The position numbers were made by a program, and so were the translations under genes. Below the pieces are notes generated by a model. It was not told where the DNA came from. It ran no database searches and was given only the letters and a program-made list of their open reading frames with translations. 15,188 bases of DNA from Cochliopodium minus (lineage: Eukaryota; Discosea; Himatismenida; Cochliopodiidae). Of the stretch, positions 1 to 7,431 are shown piece after piece (position 1 is the stretch's first letter; the number at the start of each line of letters is the position of its first letter). Location of the stretch: assembly GCA_024220525.1 (NCBI GenBank), contig JAMYWO010000010.1, positions 119,056 through 134,243 of the forward strand, read 5' to 3'.

Positions 1-171
1 ATAAAAAAAATCATTCATCTCTATATTGGAGATATAACTTCTAATTTACAATTCATATTACATACAGTGTATGGTGAGAAAATTATTATTATTATTATGC
101 AAATTATTTTTCCTTATGATTAGGATTAAAAGAAAAAGGTTATTCAATATGAAAATATATCCATTTAGATT

Positions 172-402
172 CCCAACTCCTTATTATCAGAAGAATACCT
201 TCATCTTTCACTTCTTTGATTTTACAAAAAGAGATTAACTAAAATTTTGATTTTTATCTTCAACTAATTAATAGATATTGTTATCAAAAACTGTCTTTTA
301 AATCTTCCATTGGGAATTTCTCATGAAATTGTTATTCGCTTTAAACATAAGGAAATTTTTTTTTCTTTTTTAATTTGTGGACCTCCAGACACATATTTTT
401 AA
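172..402 (+). pseudogene. degenerate C-terminal exon, possible third copy of the W/H...K-I-I-K-Y tail module
   Basis: One frame from 172 to the TAA at 400-402 reads as protein except for a TGA at 217 and a TAA at 265. It contains SEEYLH, then an aliphatic helix-like stretch (TKILIFIF), then NLPLGISHEIVIRF. This order (acidic-H motif, hydrophobic helix, basic spacer, proline, amphipathic EIVI helix) resembles the C-terminal ends of the Sel1 gene (4102-5328) and of the amidotransferase-like gene (13357-14643). I infer the decayed tail of a gene lying mostly left of the window. It could also be chance in AT-rich sequence. No start codon or clear splice site was found. Confidence 0.3.
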
Positions 403-504
403 CACAATAAAAAAAATCAATCATCTCATTCAGTATTCGAATATATGTAACTTATACCCGTAATAAGATCAAAAATTCACCAAATTTTTAAAAAAATATA
501 AAAA
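403..504 (+). other. short leader upstream of the first MYND-protease gene
   Basis: No coding signal is seen. The last 30 or so bases, an A-rich run with a TTCACCAAATTT core, resemble the bases just upstream of the second copy (TTCACAAAATTTT near 10921). The duplicated unit therefore probably includes a short 5' flank. Confidence 0.4.
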
Positions 505-1944
505 ATGAACACAAATAATTGCAAAGTTTGTGATAAAAATACCTCCAAAAATTGTAGCAGATGCAAAAGAACATATTATTGTTCTAAAGAATGTCAAATA
601 AAGGATTGGCCTGAACATAAGAAAGATTGCAAGAAGGATAATAATCCTAATAACAATATCAACAATATAATTGAAAATAATCATGCAATATTGAATTATC
701 AACCATCTTCTAATAATATTAATAATACTCAAATATCAGATGAACAGATAATGCAATTCCTCATAAAACACAAAATAATGCAAGATGCAATTCAACCAAA
801 AAGAGATCTTGAATTCAATCTCCTGATCAATCCTAAATTATCAGAAAAAGAAACAGAATATTATCTAGGATGTAAATTAAGGGTTGCCAATCTCTTGAGA
901 GCCAATAGAGATAAAGTGATGAAAGATATTCCAGAAAAGGTTCAAAAATTTTCAGATTTTTTCACAATAATAATAGAATGGAAAGATAATCCAAAAATAA
1001 ATAAACATGGAGTATTAATATCAGGAGCATTTGTCTTTCATAGAGATCATCTAAATTTCAAGGGAAAAGATTGTTTGGTTCAAAGAGTACAGTTAACTGG
1101 TTTATGCTACATACATGCCGCCGTAGTGCTTCAATATTATTTGGTTGCCTTAAATTGCAAATCTGATAACCCCATTGAACAAGTTGGAATGATAGATATT
1201 TCTGATATGATAATAGAGAAGTTCAATCCTTCACAGATGAAGGAATACATCTTCAATCCTAAAGGTAGTTATAGTAAAGATATATTACAAAATATCTTGG
1301 AAGATAATACAATAATAGAACCAACAGCTATTGATCTTGTCAATTTACAAATGTTGAAGGATTATGGACCAATTTTGGTTGCATCATTCTCTGTATACAA
1401 AGAATTTCTTGACACCAAAATTTTCAGCTATGAAGGAGCTAATCCAACTAAATTTGTGCAAATAAAGGATTTGAATGAGTCCTCAAATTTGGAAGATATC
1501 AAGAAAGATTTATCAAAAATGGGAAAATTGGAGAGTTTCTCTGATCATATAAGTTATGTGGTAGCAGAATATAATAACTCTACTGATGCTGAGAATTCTA
1601 TCAAATTATTGAAGAAAAAATATAGCATATCTTTGTATGAAATTGGAAAACATTCAATGCTCATAATTGGGATGAGGTATGATTCAATCAAGAAGAAATA
1701 TTTCTTTCTACTTCAGAATTGGTGGGCTCCAAAGCAATTCATTCAAGTTGATGCTGCATATCTCCATGAATGTCATTGTGCCCTGTATTATGTCAAAACC
1801 AAACAAACTGAGATATCAAAAGATTATAGAATTAATACCTCCAATCATTATGCAGAAATTCTGTGTGATAAACAAGATGGAGAGATGCATGAAGGACCAA
1901 TGATAAATAATTTTGATATATTCCTTTCATCAATAAATAATTGA
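505..1944 (+). CDS. MYND zinc finger + papain-like cysteine protease (copy 1)
   Basis: The 479-aa single-exon protein starts at the ATG at 505 and ends in TGA. Residues 6-42 form a complete MYND zinc finger: C6-x2-C9, C17-x2-C20, C26-x3-C30, H38-x3-C42, with the family's CQxxDWxxH core. An Asn-rich linker (about 46-75) and a helical region follow. Residues about 190-432 look like a papain-fold peptidase: LTGLCYIHAA gives candidate nucleophile C201 with Q196 five residues before it; GKHSMLIIGMR gives candidate base H383; and FLLQNWW gives candidate N405. Cys-His-Asn order and spacing fit clan CA enzymes. MYND fingers usually bind proline-rich partner peptides, so I infer a protease targeted by its finger. 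There is no signal peptide, suggesting a cytosolic or nuclear protein. It lacks introns, unlike most neighbours, and has a close paralogue at 10947-12365. The protease call comes from motifs only. Confidence 0.8.
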   Translation: MNTNNCKVCDKNTSKNCSRCKRTYYCSKECQIKDWPEHKKDCKKDNNPNNNINNIIENNHAILNYQPSSNNINNTQISDEQIMQFLIKHKIMQDAIQPKRDLEFNLLINPKLSEKETEYYLGCKLRVANLLRANRDKVMKDIPEKVQKFSDFFTIIIEWKDNPKINKHGVLISGAFVFHRDHLNFKGKDCLVQRVQLTGLCYIHAAVVLQYYLVALNCKSDNPIEQVGMIDISDMIIEKFNPSQMKEYIFNPKGSYSKDILQNILEDNTIIEPTAIDLVNLQMLKDYGPILVASFSVYKEFLDTKIFSYEGANPTKFVQIKDLNESSNLEDIKKDLSKMGKLESFSDHISYVVAEYNNSTDAENSIKLLKKKYSISLYEIGKHSMLIIGMRYDSIKKKYFFLLQNWWAPKQFIQVDAAYLHECHCALYYVKTKQTEISKDYRINTSNHYAEILCDKQDGEMHEGPMINNFDIFLSSINN

Positions 1945-1946
1945 AT
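505..1946 (+). repeat. direct repeat of the MYND-protease gene, left copy
   Basis: DNA similarity to 10947-12367 starts a little upstream of the ATG and ends sharply five bases after the T of the stop codon (shared TGAAT, then divergence). Both copies are in the same orientation, about 10.4 kb apart. No terminal inverted repeats or obvious target-site duplication were seen. Confidence 0.8.
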
Positions 1947-2715
1947 TATCTTACATTTTTCATCAATACCAAGAAAGACCTTGATTACTTGGCTCCAACT
2001 ACTGGAAGATATCAATTATGGAGAATTACCGAAAGGGAACAAAACAATCAAAATCCATACAATTTTGACTCTACTTTGAGGGTTCATGGAAAAGGAGGAA
2101 CAGAGAAAAAACCATCTGTACCATTGAAAATTTTTTTGTGAGAATTTAATATGCGCCATATAACAAAGCTAACAAATTTTCATTACAGGATAAAATGTTG
2201 AATTACATGAATTGTATCTATGACATTAACAAAATTGATATGTTGGGGGATTTTTCAAAGATGATGGAAGAGATTGACAAAAACATTAACGAAACTGAAC
2301 AACTCAAGACAAAAACCAATGATATGATACCTGAATCAAAAAGAAAAACAAAAACTTGGTAGATATGCACAATTGAAAAAGAAGAAAAAGGAAAATTTTC
2401 AACAAATGGAAAACATTAAGAAGAATCTTGGAAAGCCAATCAGTTTTGAGATGCAAATTCTGTCAACAAAAAGGAATACTTTTGTGTTATCAGGTACATC
2501 TATTATTTTATCAAACATCATTGGGACAAGAGAAGACAAGAAGACAGAAAGAATCAATTAAATGTACCTGAAATTTTGATTCAGTTTCAAAATGTTGGTT
2601 GGGAAGGATCAGTGAAGAGTTATTCAATGATCAAAAACCAACTGATTTTACTTTGGACATTGTAAAGAAGTGCATTGGCTGTTTGAAAACAAAAAAATTA
2701 TTTAAATTTCTTTAA
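1947..2715 (+). pseudogene. frameshifted coiled-coil gene remnant (remnant 1)
   Basis: Coding-like sequence passes through several frames. It begins with a segment containing LAPTTGRYQLWRI (about 1965-2140), then a GTGAGA donor at about 2139 and a TTACAG acceptor at about 2188, then Lys/Glu-rich coiled-coil sequence (DKNINETEQLKTKTND; ENFQQMENIKKNLGKP). It ends with QFQNVGWEGSVK followed by ELFND...FTLDIVKKC and a TAA at 2713-2715. At least four frame changes are needed, each explainable by one base lost or gained in a homopolymer: the T run before the donor, an A run near 2350, AA near 2557 and AA near 2613. I do not recognise the family. The GWxGxVK...FTL segment matches remnant 2 near 10350-10435. 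It is either a decaying gene or a gene with consensus errors. Confidence 0.55.
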
Positions 2716-2826
2716 TTTTCTAACAAAATTATATGTAATCAAATTTTTGGTTTTTACTTTTGAGAGTTGAGATTTTAGCTTTATCCGATCAAGAAATTAT
2801 AATCAAAAAAAAAAATCAATCTTCAC

Positions 2827-3882
2827 ATGTTTTCGGCTTGCCATTTGAAAGATGCTGTTCTCATTCATCATTCTTTGCATGGTCCAATCATCAATCAAGG
2901 TTGGATTGTGGATATTTTTGGTAGGAGGAAAAGAGAAGATTTGGGAGTAAATTTTATAAATATTTAATTAATTTTAAATTAGCAGAATAAAAATTATAGA
3001 AAATTAGGGAAATTTATAATTTGAAATATAAGACAGATTTAATCAAAGATATTGAACCTGTTTTATCTTTTAATCTAAGAAAATTGGTGTTAGGATTGTG
3101 TAAAAAAAAATAGGAAAAATTTTAAATAATAATAATAGACATTATAGTAATGACAAAACAAGAATACATCAAGAAGGAAATAACAGGATTAAAATCAAAT
3201 AATTGTGATAAAATAATATTGATAGACTTGATTATTAGATTCGGAAACAAAGCCTTTTTCTCGAATAAAGAAGCAAAGAAGTGTGCCAAAAATTTACTAA
3301 AGGATGATTTGCTTTGGAAATATTTAAGAGAGAATTTAGATGTCAAAAGGAGTAAATGCGAAGAATTAGAAAAGATAGAAAAGGATATAGAGAAAATGAA
3401 GTTTATTAGAGATGGAAGAAAAGAGAAAAAAATTCTCTTCAAAATTTTGACCAAAAGATCACCAAATTATCTAAGATTTTTGGATAAATCTTTAAATGAA
3501 AAACTTAATCAAAATCTTAGAAAACTAATTGTCAAAAACTTTTCTGATACATCTCAAAATTATTTATTATCAAGTTTAAATAAACCTCAAATTTATTGGG
3601 CTAAAAGAATAAAAGAAACTTCATCGAATAAAAAACTAAATGTAAGTTTCATAAGAAAGATTTTCTCATAATTTAATAATTTACAGGTATTTTTTTTATT
3701 AGTTACAAGTTCTGACTTCTTGCTTTTCAATGAATAATAAAAAAATGCTTCTAAAAATCAGCAAAGAATACTCCAAACTATTTCCTTCAGCCTTTCTTGA
3801 AGAAGAAATCAAAAAAGAAACGAGTGGGAACACTCAGAAATTACTTTTGAATCTATTAAAATTTAATGAAAAAGATAATTAA
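2827..3882 (+). CDS. divergent annexin, four exons
   Basis: Joining 2827-2946, 3000-3099, 3139-3641 and 3703-3882 gives 300 aa, a normal annexin-core length, with compatible splice phases. Introns are 53, 39 and 61 bp, starting GTAAAT, GTAAAA and GTAAGT. Four helical repeats are visible: about 5-73 (DIFGRRKREDL...IYNLKYKTDLIKDI), 83-150, 157-220 (ILFKILTKRSPNYLRF) and 223-293 (YWAKRIKE...EIKKETSGNTQKLLLNLL). The last matches the annexin consensus closely. Annexins bind acidic membranes through calcium and act in membrane repair or traffic. Here the GxGT calcium loops are poor (LHGP, TGLKSNN, RDGRKEK, ETSSNKK), although the downstream acidic residue of repeat 4 (E280) remains, so calcium binding may be weak or lost. 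The ATG at 2827 was chosen because an in-frame TAA lies at 2800. An alternative is a short gene starting at 3150, but that would discard a well-formed first repeat. Confidence 0.75.
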
Positions 3883-4101
3883 AAATAAATGATCAATGTT
3901 GGAAGATCTTAAATTGATCTCAGTGTAAATTTGTATTCTCGTTAATTGAATTGAATGATTAAGATCCTAAATGATATGATTGAAAATATTTTAAAAAAAT
4001 TTGATGAATACTCGAACAGAACAAGATGAGGAAGTATTGCTTATGCTCAAATTATTTTATGGAGTGAAAATGAGGGTTGATAAAAGGAAATCGAACGAAT
4101 T
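3883..4101 (+). other. gap between annexin and Sel1 genes, possible 5' exons of the Sel1 gene
   Basis: Short coding-like pieces occur: an ATG at about 3898 (MLEDLKLIS), an ILNDMIENILKKFDEYSN segment at about 3967-4015 and a DEEVLLMLKLFYG segment at about 4027-4065. They lie in different frames. A GTGTAA donor near 3925 and a TTAAG acceptor near 3963 could join the first two in phase. The third would need an indel, for example in the AAA run near 4088-4090, to reach the main Sel1 frame. These may be the true N-terminus of the next gene, but I cannot fix the structure. Confidence 0.3.
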
Positions 4102-5328
4102 ATGCCTGAAACACAAAGATCAAAATTTGATTGCGAAGGGATTGAGTTATTTATTGGATGGGGTGAAAGTGATAGCCAAGAAAATAGCTATAAATCTTTT
4201 TTGGGATATTATGAGAAATATGAAAAAGGTAAATATTTTTCAAACAGAATCCATGAATATTCCTTAAAATTAAACAAAAACAAAATATATTTCAAGATTA
4301 TGCAATATGGGTTAAAATTATCATAATTTATCCAAGATTACTCATCATATCAAATTTAAATGCAAAAATAAGTTAAATCTCTTTTTGAAATGATTTTATA
4401 TCAATAGATCCATCCAGAAAAGAAGAAATCTCTTTTTGTTTGGACATGTTAGGATATCATTTTGAAAATGGAAATCATGGGGAAAAGGATTTAGAGAAAT
4501 CAATAAACTTCTATGAACAATCTATCGAAATGGGGAACAGCATTGCCTTATTTGACTTGGGATTCATGTACGATCAAGGGAGAGATGTAGAAGAAGATCC
4601 AAAAAAAGCTTTGAATCTTTTCGAAAAAAGTTTGGAATGGGGAAACCATTCATCTATTCACTAGTGAAAGCTTTTTTTTTTATTTTTTATTTATTATCGT
4701 TTTTTATTCATTTTGTTTTTTTTTATTTTTGTTTTTTTTTATTATTGTTGATATTCAAAATTTTGCAACAGTTTTGATATCTGCATTTTTGTAAATTTTT
4801 GGAGATGTCTAATTTTTGTTTTATTTTATTATTTTTATTCTTATTACTACAAAAGAATTATTTTATTTTGCTTTTTTTTATTGAAATTTTTGTAGCATTG
4901 CAAATTTTTATTATGATGGCACCAATGTGGAACAAGACATAGACAAAGCAATCAAGCTCTACAAGTTTTCGGCAGAAATGGGGGTTCAAGAAAGCATGAT
5001 GATAATGTCTAATTTTTATCTTAAAGGAGAGCACGTCGAGAAAGATCTCAAAAAAAGTGCGGATTACTGTTACGATAGTATTCAAACGGAGATCTTTGTC
5101 GACGAAAATCAAACCAATACTTTGGTTGACATTCTTTCAACGAAAAAGGTCGAATGGGAAGAAAAGTTTCACGTTTATTGGGGCCTTTCTGATGAAATGA
5201 GGAGCATTGTCTTCCTTCTTTTGCTTCTTTCTAAGTACAGGAACAAAACAGTTAGCAAGAACTCTGTTTCTGTTTTAATCAAAGGGATAACATTAAAGAT
5301 TATTAAGTATTTTTGCCAAAATAATTAA
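4102..5328 (+). CDS. Sel1-repeat protein, three exons, 5' end uncertain
   Basis: Exons 4102-4228, 4408-4663 and 4896-5328 join in phase across introns of 179 bp (GTAAAT...AATAG) and 232 bp (GTGAAA...TGTAG), giving 271 aa to a TAA. The second junction restores GNHSSIHYIANFYYDG, the middle of a repeat, which strongly supports the splice. Residues about 50-185 hold three to four Sel1-type (TPR-like) alpha-helical units, with LGYHFENGN, LGFMYDQGRDVEED, IANFYYDGTNVEQD and MSNFYLKGEHVEKD turns followed by A/S-x-x-x-Y/F helices. Sel1 arrays act as scaffolds in ER-associated degradation and signalling complexes; no partner can be inferred. Residues about 214-268 (VEWEEKFHVYWG... to LKIIKYF) form a tail module also found in the gene at 13357-14643. 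The first in-frame ATG after a TAA at 4081 was taken as start, but earlier exons are likely. Confidence 0.8.
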
Positions 5329-5445
5329 AATAATTGAAAGATTCAAAAATTATCCATTAGAATTTCGGATTTTAATTTTTAATGCTTTTTTTTTTAAATA
5401 ATCTCATTTTTAATAAATTAAATTGTTTTGGAATATTTTTTATGA
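5329..5445. other. short convergent intergenic region
   Basis: About 117 bp of A/T-rich sequence separates the 3' end of the Sel1 gene (+) from that of the LPMO-like gene (-). No gene is seen here; it presumably holds both 3' ends. Confidence 0.5.
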
Positions 5446-7009
5446 TCAATCATCTTCGGTGTCAGTGACCACTATCTCATCATCCAATCTCCCAAGTTTA
5501 ATGGTTTGAGACTGCTCACCTTCAAATTGTTCATTTTCTCCTATCAACCCTTCTTTCTCCAATTTAAATGGCTATTTAACAAAAAATTAAAAATAAGGAA
5601 TTTAAAAAAAAAAAAACTAAAACTATAATAAAAAAAGAAAAATACAATTTATAATTGTAAAAAAAATTAAAAATTAAAAATTAAAAAAATAAAAAATAAA
5701 ATTAAAAAAATAAATAAAAACAAAAATAAAATTAAAAATTAAAAATAAAAAATAAAATAAAAAAATTTTTAAAAATAAAAATAATAAAAATAAAAATAAA
5801 TAAAAATAATAAATTAAAATTTGAAATGAATTACATTTCCTCTTCTTTTCTGATAAATTCTATAAACAAAATAAATAAGCAAACAAGCACCCAAACCGAG
5901 AAGCATGATGAAAGTCAAAATAGCGAGTTTTATGAAGATTCTAGAGGCGAGAGACCTTTGAACGAGTTCGGGTGTTCCGCTACACCAACTAGAGTTGTAC
6001 ACTTCATAGGGTGTGGTGAGGTACCAACTTGAAGACTCATACGTCCACGTTGCATTTTCGTTAGTGTAAGGTCCTTTAAAGACGATTTTAGCAATAATTA
6101 AGAATAAAAACAAAAAAATAAAAAATAAAATTAAAATTAAAAAAAAAAAATTTTTTGTAAAAAAAATTTCAAACAAAATAAAATTTCAAACAAAATGTAA
6201 AATTAGTTCAGAAAATAAATCTCAATTCCTGTTTCAAATAAAAAATAAAATAAATATAAAATCAAAAAAAACATTTTATTTTGAAAATTAAAAAATAAAT
6301 TAAAATTTTGTAGTAAAAATAATTTAAAATAAATTTTTTTTTTTTATTTACCAGTGGGAGAAGTGTCGTTGTGTTGATACGAGAAGATATTTTGAGATCC
6401 CGTAATACGAATGTTGGCACACGAATAGTAGACTTCTGTGCATGTCACGTTGGTGGAGTTGTAAGTGCAACATGTTCCACTTGAGAGATTGTTCGTTAGA
6501 ATCGAAATTATTTGTAATGTACAGTTTTCACTAGAAAAGAAAGTATGTTTAAAAAAATTTACTTTATATTTTGAATAAATTATATAAATAAAAATTATTA
6601 TATTAAATATAATATAAAAAATAAAATAATTATTATTTCTAAAGGATGAAAATTCAATTTACCAATCAATATCTGGCAAATCTACATCAAAGGTATATGA
6701 TTTTGGTGAAGTCAAATTTCCATTCCCATCGTTATTATGAGGGATATGATCATATAAGATCCATATCGTAGTGTTGAAATCATCAGGGCTCAATGCAATC
6801 CTGAATGGTGATCCAATATTGTTTGCATATTCCAACCATTGCATCTTATTTATCCCTGGAGAGTAGATGGTCACATTATCTCTATCAGATGTCGTACATC
6901 CATTCATCAGAGAATTATCATAGGATGATGGTATTGGGAAATGCCATCTCATTTGTGCATTTATTGCAAACAAAAAATATATCAGCACCACTATTATCCT
7001 TACTCTCAT
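5446..7009 (-). CDS. type I membrane protein with LPMO/chitin-binding-type-4-like ectodomain, four exons
   Basis: Minus-strand exons 6663-7009, 6352-6530, 5835-6073 and 5446-5571 join in phase (introns 132, 278 and 263 bp, all GTAA donors) into 296 aa ending in TGA. Residues 1-19 are a signal peptide (RIIVVLIYFLFAINAQ). The ectodomain has GSPFRIALS, ILYDHIPHNND, then IDCENCTLQ (C116, C119) and TCTEVYYSCANIRIT. The C-x2-C-x-LQ plus YYxCANI pattern resembles secreted chitin-binding-type-4/LPMO-related proteins. H23 lies near but not at the predicted mature N-terminus, so a copper histidine brace is not shown. Many N-x-S/T sites suggest glycosylation. Residues about 222-246 are a transmembrane helix followed by RIYQKRRGN, and the last exon encodes an acidic cytoplasmic tail (ENEQFEGEQSQT...VTDTEDD). 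If intron 3 were retained, the protein would stop at 261 aa. A cell-surface sugar-binding or adhesion role is inference. Confidence 0.78.
5593..5819. repeat. A-rich low-complexity tract inside intron 3 of the LPMO-like gene
   Basis: Repeating AAATAAAAAT-type units on the plus strand correspond to a poly-T-rich intron body on the minus strand. There is no coding content. The splice sites flank it at 5572 and 5834. Confidence 0.8.
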
Positions 7010-7431
7010 TTTTTTAAATTGTTGTTTATAATTTATCCACCAAATAAAATAAAATGTTCGTGTATAAATATGCCTCTTCCTTATTCTTTTTTTTCTTTTT
7101 TCTACATTTTGAAAGATCGGATTATTAGATACCTCCCAATCTCATTCTATTAATATAATTAATTCTTTCATCATATTTTTTTTACCTGAAATTAATCAGA
7201 TGCCAATAAGGATGGAACAAGTTAAAATACATCCTCCTATGTATTTCCTCAAATGTTCCTGTATTTGAATGATTACAATCAACAGCAAAATTTGAATTAT
7301 CAAAATTGTTGATTCGTTCAAGATTTCAATTCCTATCGTACAACATTGATATATCACAAACAATTATCCAAATGCGCTTTTGAATTATAAACCATCAAAG
7401 AAAGAAAATATAAAGAAAATAAAAAAAAAAA
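7010..7431. promoter_or_regulatory. divergent intergenic region between the LPMO-like gene and DPH2
   Basis: This 422-bp region separates two genes transcribed away from each other and so should hold both promoters. On the minus strand a CATATTTATACAC element lies about 50 bp upstream of the ATG at 7009 and looks like a TATA box. A Q/N-rich coding-like stretch in one plus frame around 7200-7380 (NDYNQQQNLNYQN) is broken by stops and is not called as a gene. Confidence 0.35.

Noticed and set aside
469-732. Minus-strand frame opposite the MYND finger, and its twin at 10932-11204
   Set aside because: They are shadows of a conserved coding region; the plus frame has the full zinc-finger pattern.
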